NCBI GenBank assembly: GCA_945897465.1
Contig: CAMDFK010000005.1
Location: 91,848 to 155,818 of the forward strand
Reading direction: 5' to 3'
DNA length: 63,971 bases
Origin: Limnohabitans sp. Rim8
Lineage (GTDB): Bacteria > Pseudomonadota > Gammaproteobacteria > Burkholderiales > Burkholderiaceae_C
A model generated the notes under the pieces. It had not been told where the DNA came from. It worked only from the letters and a program-made list of their open reading frames with translations, and made no database searches. This document shows, in pieces, positions 52,509-61,269 of the stretch; the first letter of the stretch is position 1, and every line of letters starts with the position of its first letter. The position numbers were made by a program, and so were the translations under genes.

Positions 52509-54227
52509 TCACGGCCGCCCCTTTCTCACCAAAGCAATGTGCTGGCCCACCGTTCGCAACAGCATGGCCATCTCCATGGGCTTGTGCAACACATCGTTCA
52601 TGCCCGCGGCCAGGCAACGTTCGCGGTCCACCGGATTGGTGTTGGCTGTGAGTGCCAAGATCGGCATGCGGGCTGCAATGACCGGAAATTGCTGGCGAAT
52701 TTGGCGTGCGACCTGCATGCCATCCATCTCCGGCATGACCATGTCTATGAGCGCCACATCAAACACCTGCTGATCGATCAGGCTGAGCGCCTTGGCACCG
52801 CTGTCCACCGTGGTGATTTGCGCCTTAGGCCAGCATTTTTGCAGTTGCAGTTGGGCCACCATCAGGTTGACCTTGTTGTCGTCCACCACCAAGATGCGCA
52901 AGGGCTCATCGCTGAGCTTGTCATCGATCACGTCCGCGAGCGGATCAACGCTCTGCGCCGCCTCTAGAGGGATCTCAAACCAGAACAGTGCGCCTTGGCC
53001 CTCTTGGCTGTCCACCCCGATCTGGCCACCCTGCAGCGTGACCAGTTTTTCGCACAGCGTCAGACCCAGGCCCGTGCCCCCATAGGCCCGGTTGGTTTGC
53101 ACATCGGCATGCTCAAAACGCCGAAAAATATGGGCCTGCAGCGCAAGGGGAATGCCCCGTCCAGAATCTTGCACCTCAAAACGCATGTGCTCGCCGCGGG
53201 CCGTCATGCGCACCGTCACCGAACCTTGGTGCGTGAATTTGATCGCGTTGTCCACCAAGTTATTCAGGATTTGCAGCAAACGGTTGGGGTCGCCATGCAC
53301 CCGCTCGGGCAAGTCGGCGCTGCGCTCAAAACACAAGACCAAGCCCTTGTTTTGGGCTTTTGTGAAGTGGCGGTGTTGCAGATCGTCTTGCAGGGTCTGC
53401 AAGGCAAAGTCCACACGGTTCAGGCGCAACTTGCCAGCCTGCAACTGCGAAAAATCCAGGATGTCATTCACGACCTGCAGCAAATGCTCGGTTGAGCGGC
53501 GGATGTGCCCGACCACCGCCAAGGGCTCGGGCTCGTCGGCCAGCTCCCGGCGCAGCACACCGTTGAAGCCCAGAATCACATTCATGGGCGTGCGCAGCTC
53601 ATGGCCAACGGCGGCCACAAACTCGTCCTTGTGCGCCTGCGCCAGGATCAGCGCCTCGTGTGTGGCCTTGAGCTCGTCGTTGCGCTGGTTGATTTTGCGC
53701 AACTGCACCCTGTGCAGGTGCTCATAAATGCGCACACCCATCATCAGGTTCAACAAGGCCAACACATGGTTCAGATAGGCCCAGGTGACCACCGAAGACG
53801 ACACGTCGACATGGCTGCTCACCACACCCAGCCAGGTCATCAGGGTCAAGCTCCAGATGGCCAAGACCATGATGCCGATCCAGACCAAGGTGGCGCCACG
53901 CCCCAACATCAACAAGACCGGCACCGACAACACGTTGAGCCAAACCACAGCGGTGGAATTGATGCCGCCCGTGTGCATGGCCGTGTACACCGTCAGCAAC
54001 ATGGTCAACCCCGTCACGGCGTGCACCAGGTGGCTGAAAATGGCCCGGATGCGGACCACGGCAAAAAGACACACCGCCAACACCGACACCACCAAATTGG
54101 CCTGTGACACCGCCTGCATCGGCGTGAACAGATAACCCAAAAAGGTCGTGGTACTCACCAAGATCAAATAGATCGTGAGCATTTCCTGGTGCAAAAAACC
54201 ATCCGGGCGAGACAAGTTTCGCCACAT
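52509..54227 (-). CDS. Hybrid sensor histidine kinase (first of two)
   Basis: The 572-residue protein has about six membrane segments in the first 175 residues. A linker (RKINQRNDELKATHEALILA) precedes HisKA FVAAVGHELRTPMNVILGFN. The ATPase domain has N-box LVDNAIKFTHQGSVTV and GGTGLGLTLCEKLVTL, and the receiver domain has its acidic pair in LVVDDNKVNL and phosphoacceptor in VALIDMVMPEMDG. A TTG at 54284 in frame would overlap parB; the ATG at 54227 is preferred. It follows parB and precedes the paralogous kinase on the same strand. The signal is probably sensed within the membrane. Confidence 0.88.
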   Translation of the reverse strand: MWRNLSRPDGFLHQEMLTIYLILVSTTTFLGYLFTPMQAVSQANLVVSVLAVCLFAVVRIRAIFSHLVHAVTGLTMLLTVYTAMHTGGINSTAVVWLNVLSVPVLLMLGRGATLVWIGIMVLAIWSLTLMTWLGVVSSHVDVSSSVVTWAYLNHVLALLNLMMGVRIYEHLHRVQLRKINQRNDELKATHEALILAQAHKDEFVAAVGHELRTPMNVILGFNGVLRRELADEPEPLAVVGHIRRSTEHLLQVVNDILDFSQLQAGKLRLNRVDFALQTLQDDLQHRHFTKAQNKGLVLCFERSADLPERVHGDPNRLLQILNNLVDNAIKFTHQGSVTVRMTARGEHMRFEVQDSGRGIPLALQAHIFRRFEHADVQTNRAYGGTGLGLTLCEKLVTLQGGQIGVDSQEGQGALFWFEIPLEAAQSVDPLADVIDDKLSDEPLRILVVDDNKVNLMVAQLQLQKCWPKAQITTVDSGAKALSLIDQQVFDVALIDMVMPEMDGMQVARQIRQQFPVIAARMPILALTANTNPVDRERCLAAGMNDVLHKPMEMAMLLRTVGQHIALVRKGRP

Positions 54228-54264
54228 GGCTCGGGTCAGTTTTTGCGCGAGTTGCGGCACCGTC

Positions 54265-55182
54265 TTACCCGCGCAATTTGTCAATCAGGCCGTTGAGCTC
54301 GTCGAGCGAGCCAAACTGGATGGTCATTTCCCCCATCTCTTCTATCTTGCCTAAGCGCTTGACGCGCTTTTTCACGCGCACCTCGACCTCGGCCATCAGC
54401 AGGTCCGACAGATCTTCTTCCACCCGGCGGATGTCGCGGGACTTTTCCTTTTTGGGCTTTTGGGTGACCAGATTGAACTCGGCCCCCAGCTTTTTGGCCA
54501 GGCTCTCGGCCTCGCGCACCGACAGCTTTTTGGCCGCGATTTGGTTGGCGGCCGTGATTTGGGCCGCCTTATCCAAAGACAGCAAAGCGCGTGCATGGCC
54601 CATGTCGAGGTCTCCCGCCATCAGCATGGACTGCACCGGGTCGGCCAGGTTCAGCAAACGCAGCAGGTTGCTGGCTGCGCTGCGCGAGCGGCCAACGGCT
54701 TGGGCCGCCGTTTCGTGAGTGAGCCCAAACTCTTTGATCAAGCGTTGCAGGCCTTGGGCTTCTTCCAGCGGGTTGAGGTCTTCGCGCTGGATGTTCTCAA
54801 TGAGCGCCATGGCGGCTGCCGCCTCGTTGGGCACATCACGCACCAAAACAGGAACAGCGTCCAGGCCCGCCAGGCGCGAGGCGCGGAACCGCCGCTCGCC
54901 CGCGATGATCTCGTATTTGCCTGCGTTGGGCCCGTCGTGCAACTGCCGCACCAAAATCGGCTGCATGATGCCCTGCGCCTTGATGGACTCGGCCAGTTCG
55001 TACAAAGCGCCCTCGTCCATGCGCGTGCGCGGCTGGTACATGCCCGCAACCATCTGGTCGAGCTTGAGCTGGCTGGGCAAGCCGCTTTCGGCATAAGAAG
55101 CCGTATCGGGCGCCTCTTCCACTTTAGGGCCCAACAAGGCCTCCAGTCCGCGGCCCAGGCCTTTGGGTTTTTTGGTAACCAT
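54265..55182 (-). CDS. parB: Chromosome partitioning protein ParB
   Basis: The 305-residue protein starts with KKPKGLGRGLEALLG, which recruits ParA. The CTP-binding domain includes GERRFRASRLAGLDAVPVLV and IENIQREDLNPLEEAQGL, the helix-turn-helix THETAAQAVGRSRSAASNLL, and a C-terminal dimer domain. It binds parS and spreads to form the centromere complex. The start at 55182 fits family length. Four parS-like sites lie 2.7-3.9 kb upstream in rsmG/mnmG. A small hydrolase gene separates it from parA. Confidence 0.95.
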   Translation of the reverse strand: MVTKKPKGLGRGLEALLGPKVEEAPDTASYAESGLPSQLKLDQMVAGMYQPRTRMDEGALYELAESIKAQGIMQPILVRQLHDGPNAGKYEIIAGERRFRASRLAGLDAVPVLVRDVPNEAAAAMALIENIQREDLNPLEEAQGLQRLIKEFGLTHETAAQAVGRSRSAASNLLRLLNLADPVQSMLMAGDLDMGHARALLSLDKAAQITAANQIAAKKLSVREAESLAKKLGAEFNLVTQKPKKEKSRDIRRVEEDLSDLLMAEVEVRVKKRVKRLGKIEEMGEMTIQFGSLDELNGLIDKLRG

Positions 55183-55184
55183 GT

Positions 55185-55781
55185 TCAATCCTTCAAAAGA
55201 GTGTGCAAAAGCGCGTGGCCCTCTGGCCAATCGCCCAGCAATGAATCGGCGTTGATGTGCCCAGCCGCGCCCAAGCTGTGCCAGCGGGCAGACCAGTCGT
55301 GGGCCAGTTGCTGCGCACGCTCCGCGCTGCAATATGGGTCGTTGTCACTGGCCACCACCAGGCTGCGAAAAGGTATCGGTTGTCTTTCAATGGGCAACCA
55401 ACCCGGCAAAATTTCCTGCATGGCGGGCACTTCCACGTCGCCCGGTGCCACCAACAAGGCCGCCCGCACCTTGGCGGTGTGCCGCGAGAGGGCGGCCCAA
55501 GCCGCCACCAGAATGCAGCCCAAGCTGTGCGCGACCAACACCACAGGCCCCGGCGCGTCGATGACCACCTCGTCCAAACGCGCCAGCCAGTCGCCCCGGC
55601 GTGGCCGCATCCAGTCGTTTTGCGCCACCACGCTGTAACCGTGTACCTTGGCCCAGCGCATTTGCCAATGGTCGGGGCCACTGCCTTGCCAGCCCGGCAA
55701 GAGCAACACCGTCAGGTCTTGGCCTTCGCCCACAAGCCCGCTGCGCCCTTGTGTCTGAACGGGGCGGGTGTGATCGGCCAT
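55185..55781 (-). CDS. RBBP9/YdeN family alpha/beta hydrolase
   Basis: The 198-residue protein has LLLPGWQGSGPDHWQMRWAK at the start. The nucleophile elbow VLVAHSLGCILVAAWAA supplies the catalytic Ser, and LVVASDNDPYCSAERAQQLA and GAAGHINADSLLGDWPEG supply Asp and His. This is the complete triad of RBBP9-like serine hydrolases; substrate is unknown. It lies between parA and parB and just 2 bases before parB. A TTG at 55802 overlapping the parA stop is an alternative start. Its operon position suggests coexpression with the partition genes and not a role in partition. Confidence 0.85.
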   Translation of the reverse strand: MADHTRPVQTQGRSGLVGEGQDLTVLLLPGWQGSGPDHWQMRWAKVHGYSVVAQNDWMRPRRGDWLARLDEVVIDAPGPVVLVAHSLGCILVAAWAALSRHTAKVRAALLVAPGDVEVPAMQEILPGWLPIERQPIPFRSLVVASDNDPYCSAERAQQLAHDWSARWHSLGAAGHINADSLLGDWPEGHALLHTLLKD

Positions 55782-55798
55782 GGACGGGTTGATGGGGT

Positions 55799-56569
55799 TC
55801 AAAGTGTGGGGGCCCGTTTGATCATTTCGGCCGCAAAATCGATATACGCTTGGCTGCCCTTGGCGTGCGGGTCAAACACCACACCGGGTAGGCCATAACT
55901 GGGCGCTTCGGCCAAGCGCACATTGCGCGGAATCACGGTGTCGAACACCTTGTCACCAAAATGCGACTTGAGTTGTTCGCTGACCTGCATCTGCAGGGTG
56001 ATGCGGGGGTCGAACATGACCCGCAACAAACCAATGATTTTCAGGTCCTTGTTCAGGTTGGCGTGCACCTGCTTGATGGTGTTGACCAGGTCGGTCAGTC
56101 CTTCCAACGCAAAGTACTCACACTGCATGGGCACGATCACGCCATGGGCCGAGCACAGGCCATTCAGGGTCAACATGGACAAGGACGGCGGGCAATCGAT
56201 GAGCACAAATTCATAATCGGCATCGACCGCAGCCAGCGCGTTTTTGAGGCGCTGGTCACGGTGCTCGAGTTGCACCAACTCCACCTCGGCACCGGCGAGT
56301 TCGCGGTTGGCGCTCAGCACCCGGTAGCCACACTTTTCGGCCATCACCGCCGCCTCGTTCACCGTGGCCGACTCCAGCAAGACATCGTACACGCTCAGCT
56401 CCAGCTGCCGTTTGTCAATGCCCGAGCCCATGGTGGCGTTGCCCTGCGGGTCCAGATCGACCAACAACACACGCTGGCCCAGTTTGGCCAAGCCCGCGGC
56501 CAGGTTCACGGTGGTGGTGGTTTTGCCCACCCCACCTTTTTGGTTGGCAACGCAGAAAATTTTGGCCAT
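55799..56569 (-). CDS. parA: Chromosome partitioning ATPase ParA (Soj)
   Basis: The 256-residue deviant Walker ATPase starts with IFCVANQKGGVGKTTTTVNL (deviant Walker A). LLVDLDPQGNATMGSGIDKR and FVLIDCPPSLSMLTLNGLCS (Walker B) follow. It lacks an N-terminal DNA-binding extension, as expected for chromosomal Soj. It drives segregation of ParB-parS complexes on the nucleoid. It is transcribed after the lysE genes and before the small hydrolase and parB. Confidence 0.95.
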   Translation of the reverse strand: MAKIFCVANQKGGVGKTTTTVNLAAGLAKLGQRVLLVDLDPQGNATMGSGIDKRQLELSVYDVLLESATVNEAAVMAEKCGYRVLSANRELAGAEVELVQLEHRDQRLKNALAAVDADYEFVLIDCPPSLSMLTLNGLCSAHGVIVPMQCEYFALEGLTDLVNTIKQVHANLNKDLKIIGLLRVMFDPRITLQMQVSEQLKSHFGDKVFDTVIPRNVRLAEAPSYGLPGVVFDPHAKGSQAYIDFAAEMIKRAPTL

Positions 56570-56584
56570 GTCGTGCTCCCGCTT

Positions 56585-57202
56585 TTATTTGGAAATGGCC
56601 AGCTTGATGCCAAAGCCCACCAGAAAAATACCCGCCACCTTTTCAAGCACCTGCCCCACTTTGGGGTTGGCCCGCATGCGCTCGGCCAAGTGATGCGTCA
56701 ACAGGGTCATGCCCAAACCGTACAAAAAGGTCAAAGCGGCGATGGTGGCCGCCATGACCGCAAAGCTGATCAAACCCAGATGGGTTTGCGGGTCAACGAA
56801 CAGTGGAAAAAATGCCATGTAAAAAACAATCGCCTTGGGGTTGAGCAAGGTGATGGCCAAGGCCTGCTGAAAATACTGACGGGGCCGAATATTCAAGACG
56901 GGCGCATCGCCGGGTTTGGCCATCAACATCTTCCAGCCCAACCAGGCCAAGTACACCGCACCCAGCCATTGGATGGCCACAAAGGCCGCCGGGTACGTGG
57001 TCAACACCGCCGCCACACCCGCCACGGCCAGCCACATCAGCACCTGATCACCCGCGATCACCCCCAGTGTGGCCATGAGCCCGCCAGCCACGCCCCCCTT
57101 GCTGGTGGACGTGATGAGGGCCAGGTTACCCGGCCCGGGAATGGCCAGAAACACCACAATGGCGGCTACAAATGCACCGTAATCCGAAATGCCAAAAAAC
57201 AT
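56585..57202 (-). CDS. LysE family amino acid exporter (second copy)
   Basis: The 205-residue membrane protein has six segments and LysE/RhtB hallmarks: FLAIPGPGNLALITSTSKGG near the start, WLGAVYLAWLGWKMLMAKPG near 70-90 and LLNPKAIVFYMAFFPLFVDP near 120-140. It resembles the adjacent protein at 57246 closely over its full length, so the two are tandem paralogues. Members export basic or other amino acids; the substrate is unknown. It lies 15 bases before parA. Confidence 0.88.
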   Translation of the reverse strand: MFFGISDYGAFVAAIVVFLAIPGPGNLALITSTSKGGVAGGLMATLGVIAGDQVLMWLAVAGVAAVLTTYPAAFVAIQWLGAVYLAWLGWKMLMAKPGDAPVLNIRPRQYFQQALAITLLNPKAIVFYMAFFPLFVDPQTHLGLISFAVMAATIAALTFLYGLGMTLLTHHLAERMRANPKVGQVLEKVAGIFLVGFGIKLAISK

Positions 57203-57245
57203 GAAAGAGGCTCTTTACCAATAAGTGAGACGGTTCCGGGGCGCC

Positions 57246-57860
57246 TTATTTGGCCACCACCATCCTGAGTCCAAAACCAATCAGGCACACACCGGCCAAC
57301 TTTTGCAACCATGACGTCCACTTGGGATTTGCACGGATGCGTTCGGCCATGTGGTGGGTCACCCAAACCACGCCAAAACAGTAGGCAAAACCCAGTACGG
57401 CAATTGTCCCCGCCATCACCCCAAAAGTCACCCACCCTTGGTGATGGACCGGATCGATGAACTGCGGAAAAAACGCCAGATAAAACATAATCGCCTTGGG
57501 GTTAAGCAGGGTGATGAGCAATGTTTCCCGAAAATAATACCCGGGCGTGATTTGCAAACCAGGGCCCTGCCCAGATTTGGACAACAACATCTTGCCGCCC
57601 AGCCAAACCAAATAGGCCGCGCCCGCCCACTGCAGGGCGGTGAACAAAGACGGATAGGATTTGAGCACTGCAGCCACACCGGCCACCGTGAGCCACAACA
57701 AAATCTGATCGCCCAAAAGCAAGCCCAAAACCGAGGCCAATCCGCCCGCCATTCCCCCTTTGCTGGCCGAGCTGATCAAGGCCAAGTTACCGGGGCCGGG
57801 CAAGAACAAAAGCAGGACAAAGGCCGCAGCGAATGCGCCGTAATCCGAGATACCAAACAT
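57246..57860 (-). CDS. LysE family amino acid exporter (first copy)
   Basis: The 204-residue six-segment membrane protein starts MFGISDYGAFAAAFVLLLFL. It shares GPGNLALISSASKGGMAGGL and LLNPKAIMFYLAFFPQFIDP with its neighbour at 56585. The pair arose by tandem duplication. It is transcribed after rsmG, from which it is separated by 90 bases that carry a parS-like site. Export of an amino acid is inferred from the family. Confidence 0.88.
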   Translation of the reverse strand: MFGISDYGAFAAAFVLLLFLPGPGNLALISSASKGGMAGGLASVLGLLLGDQILLWLTVAGVAAVLKSYPSLFTALQWAGAAYLVWLGGKMLLSKSGQGPGLQITPGYYFRETLLITLLNPKAIMFYLAFFPQFIDPVHHQGWVTFGVMAGTIAVLGFAYCFGVVWVTHHMAERIRANPKWTSWLQKLAGVCLIGFGLRMVVAK

Positions 57861-57925
57861 GAATGCACTTTCGGTGGAATCAGGCGAGTGTACGTGATGC
57901 TTTACCGCGGCCTGAACATTGGGTG

Positions 57926-57941
57926 TGTTCCACGTGAAACA
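57926..57941. other. parS-like site 1 (15/16)
   Basis: TGTTCCACGTGAAACA differs from the 16-base chromosomal parS consensus TGTTTCACGTGAAACA at one base. It lies in the gap between rsmG and the first lysE gene. Confidence 0.85.
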
Positions 57942-57950
57942 CCGGCTGAC

Positions 57951-58598
57951 TCAGTCTGCTTTGGCTTTCATCCAGACCATGCAGCGCTCCACATCCAGGC
58001 CGGGCACCGTGAGTGGTTCCACGTGAAACACCTGCACATCGGTGGGCAATGCATCGATTTCGCTTTGTGGATGTTTGCCCTTCATGGCCATCCACACCCC
58101 ACCCTCGGCCAACGCCGAACGCGACCAGGTCACAAAATCAGGCAAAGAAGCAAAGGCGCGGGAACAAATGACCTGGTACGGATCGGTCAGGGATTCGACC
58201 CGCGCATGCAAACCACGCAAATTGGGCAACTTCAGGCTCACCGCCACCTGCTGAACAAACGCGGCCTTCTTGGCCACCGTATCCACGCAGCTCACATTCA
58301 ACTCGGGCATGCAGATGGCCAAGACCACCCCAGGCAAACCGCCGCCCGAGCCCACATCCAACACCTTGATGGGCTGGCCCTGGGTGTGCCGGCGCAAAGG
58401 GGCAATGGCGGTCAAGCTGTCCAACAAATGGTGCGTGAGCATGTCCGCCGGGTCGCGCAGCGCCGTCAGGTTGTAGACCTTGTTCCATTTCTGGATCAGT
58501 GCCGCATAGTCCAACAAATGCTGGATTTGGGCATCCGTCAAAACCAAACCCAAGGCCTGTGCACCCGAGCGCAGGCCTGCCTCCAAATTCACGCTCAT
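57951..58598 (-). CDS. rsmG: 16S rRNA (guanine(527)-N7)-methyltransferase RsmG
   Basis: The 215-residue methyltransferase contains [20 protein letters not shown] and [20 protein letters not shown] (the SAM-binding loop near 75-95). [20 protein letters not shown] follows, and [18 protein letters not shown] carries a substrate-contact region. It methylates G527 of 16S rRNA, and its loss gives low-level streptomycin resistance. The ATG overlaps the mnmG stop by four bases, the classical gidAB pair. A parS-like site lies inside the coding sequence at 58015. Confidence 0.95.
   Translation of the reverse strand: MSVNLEAGLRSGAQALGLVLTDAQIQHLLDYAALIQKWNKVYNLTALRDPADMLTHHLLDSLTAIAPLRRHTQGQPIKVLDVGSGGGLPGVVLAICMPELNVSCVDTVAKKAAFVQQVAVSLKLPNLRGLHARVESLTDPYQVICSRAFASLPDFVTWSRSALAEGGVWMAMKGKHPQSEIDALPTDVQVFHVEPLTVPGLDVERCMVWMKAKAD
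58015..58030. other. parS-like site 2 (14/16), inside rsmG
   Basis: GGTTCCACGTGAAACA matches the parS consensus at 14 of 16 positions, with the central ACGT and the right arm exact. It lies within the 3' part of rsmG, 89 bases from site 1. Confidence 0.7.
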
Positions 58599-60565
58599 GC
58601 CTGCACGCCTTCCTCGGCAGCTTGCATGAAGCCTTTGAAGCCACCCTTCTTCAAGTGAATCAAGAGCAAGGACATGCTAGCGGGTGTGATGCCCGAAATG
58701 CGAGAAGCCTGACCCAGGGTTTCGGGGCGGTGCTTGGCCAGTTTTTGGCGTGCCTCGATCGACAAGGCCGACACCTGCATGTAATCCAGATTTTCTGGCA
58801 GGCGCAGGTGCTCGTAAAACGCAGCCCGCTCCACCTCCCCTTTTTGGCGGTCGATGTAGCCGGAATACTTGGCCGCAATCTCAACCTGCTCAATCACCGA
58901 AGGGCTCAAGTCGCCCAGCGTTTCACGTGAAACATCGGTGCTGGCCATGCGCCCGCCGTCCATCGTCATCAAAGCGGGGTAGCTCACATTGGGTCTGCGC
59001 AGCAAATCGAACAGATTGTGCTCGTGCTCAATGGCTTTCCCCAACACACGCTCGGACTCTGCCGCTGGCAGGTTGCGCGGATTCACCCAGGTGGATTTCA
59101 GGCGTTCTGTTTCACGTGAAACAGCATCGCGCTTTCGGCTGAAGGCATCCCAACGGGCGTCGTCCACCAATCCCATTTGCCGCCCCACTTCAGTCAGGCG
59201 CGCATCGGCATTGTCTTCGCGCAGCTGCAAGCGAAACTCCGCGCGGCTGGTGAACATGCGGTAGGGCTCGGTCACACCCTGGGTGACCAAGTCGTCCACC
59301 AACACGCCCAGATAAGCCTGGTCGCGTGCAGGCGTCCAGGCGGCTTCGCCTCGGCATTGCAGCGCGGCATTGATGCCGGCAAACAAGCCCTGGGCAGCGG
59401 CCTCTTCATAACCGGTGGTGCCGTTGATCTGCCCCGCAAAGAACAGGCCGTTGATCTGGCGTGTCTCAAAGCTGTTTTTCAGCGAACGGGGGTCAAAGTA
59501 GTCGTATTCAATGGCATAGCCGGGCCTGAGGATGTGGCAGTTTTCCAGCCCCTTCATCGAGCGCACCAGGTCGTACTGGATGTCAAACGGCAAGCTGGTC
59601 GAGATGCCGTTGGGGTAGTACTCGTGCGTCGTCAGGCCTTCGGGCTCCAGAAAAATCTGGTGGCTGTCCTTGTCGGCAAAGCGGTTGATCTTGTCTTCCA
59701 CACTCGGGCAGTAACGCGGGCCCACGCCCTCGATCTTGCCGGTGAACATGGGGCTGCGGTCAAATCCAGAGCGAATGATGTCGTGTGTGCGTTCGTTGGT
59801 GTGGGTGATCCAGCACGGCACCTGCTGTGGGTGCATCACGGCATTGCCCATGAAGCTGAACACCGGCACCCCGCCTTCGGGGCTCATGCCGCCGGGCACG
59901 CCGTCGCCGGGTTGTTCCAAGCACTTGGAAAAATCAATGGTGCGGCCATCCAGACGCGGCGGTGTGCCAGTCTTCAGGCGCCCTTGCGGCAGCTTCAGTT
60001 CTTTGAGCCGCGCCGACAGACTGACGGCGGGCGGATCGCCTGCCCTGCCTGCTGCGTAGTTCTGCAAACCCACATGAATCTTGCCGTCCAGGAACGTGCC
60101 CGCCGTCAGTACCACCGTGCGCGAACGGAAACGGATGCCCACTTGCGTGACCGCGCCCACCACCCGATCACCCTCCACCATCAAATCATCCACGGCCTGC
60201 TGGAACAGCCACAGATTGGGCTGGTTCTCGAGCATGCGGCGGATGGCAGCCTTGTACAAGAAGCGGTCAGCCTGGGCGCGGGTCGCACGCACGGCCGGGC
60301 CTTTGGAGCTGTTGAGAATGCGAAACTGGATGCCGCCCTCGTCGGTGGCCAAGGCCATGGCACCACCCAAGGCGTCGACCTCTTTGACCAAGTGGCCCTT
60401 GCCGATGCCGCCAATGCTGGGGTTGCAGCTCATCTGCCCCAGTGTCTCAATGTTGTGGCTGAGCAAAAGTGTTTTGCAGCCCATGCGGGCTGACGCGAGC
60501 GCCGCCTCGGTTCCGGCATGGCCACCACCGACCACGATCACATCGAATTCTTGAGGGTAAAGCAT
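58595..60565 (-). CDS. mnmG: tRNA uridine 5-carboxymethylaminomethyl modification enzyme MnmG (GidA)
   Basis: The 656-residue protein has the FAD loop [20 protein letters not shown] at the N-terminus, [40 protein letters not shown] and [20 protein letters not shown]. The C-terminal helical domain binds MnmE and tRNA. With MnmE it modifies the wobble uridine of several tRNAs. The start at 60565 is standard; an upstream codon at 60592 is rejected. Two parS-like sites, one exact, lie within the coding sequence. Confidence 0.96.
   Translation of the reverse strand: MLYPQEFDVIVVGGGHAGTEAALASARMGCKTLLLSHNIETLGQMSCNPSIGGIGKGHLVKEVDALGGAMALATDEGGIQFRILNSSKGPAVRATRAQADRFLYKAAIRRMLENQPNLWLFQQAVDDLMVEGDRVVGAVTQVGIRFRSRTVVLTAGTFLDGKIHVGLQNYAAGRAGDPPAVSLSARLKELKLPQGRLKTGTPPRLDGRTIDFSKCLEQPGDGVPGGMSPEGGVPVFSFMGNAVMHPQQVPCWITHTNERTHDIIRSGFDRSPMFTGKIEGVGPRYCPSVEDKINRFADKDSHQIFLEPEGLTTHEYYPNGISTSLPFDIQYDLVRSMKGLENCHILRPGYAIEYDYFDPRSLKNSFETRQINGLFFAGQINGTTGYEEAAAQGLFAGINAALQCRGEAAWTPARDQAYLGVLVDDLVTQGVTEPYRMFTSRAEFRLQLREDNADARLTEVGRQMGLVDDARWDAFSRKRDAVSRETERLKSTWVNPRNLPAAESERVLGKAIEHEHNLFDLLRRPNVSYPALMTMDGGRMASTDVSRETLGDLSPSVIEQVEIAAKYSGYIDRQKGEVERAAFYEHLRLPENLDYMQVSALSIEARQKLAKHRPETLGQASRISGITPASMSLLLIHLKKGGFKGFMQAAEEGVQA
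58919..58934. other. parS-like site 3 (15/16), inside mnmG
   Basis: CGTTTCACGTGAAACA has one mismatch (first base) to the parS consensus. It is translated as part of mnmG. Confidence 0.85.
59108..59123. other. parS site 4 (exact), inside mnmG
   Basis: TGTTTCACGTGAAACA is an exact copy of the 16-base chromosomal parS consensus. It is the best site of the cluster and lies 189 bases from site 3. Confidence 0.93.
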
Positions 60566-60682
60566 GAAAAGTACGCCTTGTGTGAAGGCCAAAAATGGGC
60601 ACCGCCTGCGCCCGGGACCGCCCTGCCACCGGGTCGGTTGAGGCTGCTTATTTTACAGGCAGGTGCTTGATTCCACAGCATT

Positions 60683-61150
60683 TCAAGAACGCAAGGGCAA
60701 AGCTCCCGCCGCCTTGACTTCCCCCAACGAGAAGCTGGTGTTCAAGTCTTTGACATTGGGCAGGTTGATCAGCACATCGCGGGCAAACTGGCTGAAGGTG
60801 TTCAGGTCCTTGCTCACCACCTGCAACTCAAAGGTGCCGGTGCCACTGATGTAGTGGCAAGACACCACCTCAGGGATCTTGAGAATGGCTTCTTCCAGTT
60901 GGCGCGTGATGTCGCCCCGATTGCGCTCGGCGTCTAAGCGCACAAAAGCCAACACATCCAGACCGACCTTCTGACGATCTATTTCTGCGCGGTAACCTTT
61001 GATGACGCCCGACTCCTCCAGCGCCCGCACGCGTCGCCAGCAAGGCGCGGCCGACAGGCCCACACGCTGCGCCAGTTCTGCATTGGTCAGACGCCCATCC
61101 TTTTGCAATTCATTCAGGATCGCCCAGTCAAATTTATCCAATGTTTCCAA
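60683..61150 (-). CDS. Lrp/AsnC family transcriptional regulator
   Basis: The 155-residue protein has the Lrp helix-turn-helix (LDKFDWAILNELQKDGRLTN, then LAQRVGLSAAPCWRRVRALE) and a RAM domain (VLAFVRLDAERNRGDITRQL, VVSCHYISGTGTFELQVV). No ATG exists near the domain start. The TTG at 61150, six bases after AGAGG, is the best start. It is divergent from the indolepyruvate oxidoreductase gene over 119 bases, so that gene is the likely target, with an aromatic or branched amino acid as ligand. Confidence 0.88.
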   Translation of the reverse strand: METLDKFDWAILNELQKDGRLTNAELAQRVGLSAAPCWRRVRALEESGVIKGYRAEIDRQKVGLDVLAFVRLDAERNRGDITRQLEEAILKIPEVVSCHYISGTGTFELQVVSKDLNTFSQFARDVLINLPNVKDLNTSFSLGEVKAAGALPLRS

Positions 61151-61269
61151 AATATGCCTCTTTGAGCAAAATTCTTTCAAATCATAGGGCAAATCCTGTC
61201 GCCAAAAGCAAGCACTTGTCGGCAAGCACGCTCTACACTGTGTTATCTATTTCAGACGCAGGACAGACC

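Noticed and set aside
54228-54284. TTG start for the first hybrid kinase, overlapping the parB end
   Set aside because: It would use a rare start inside parB; the ATG at 54227 gives a normal N-terminus before the first membrane segment.
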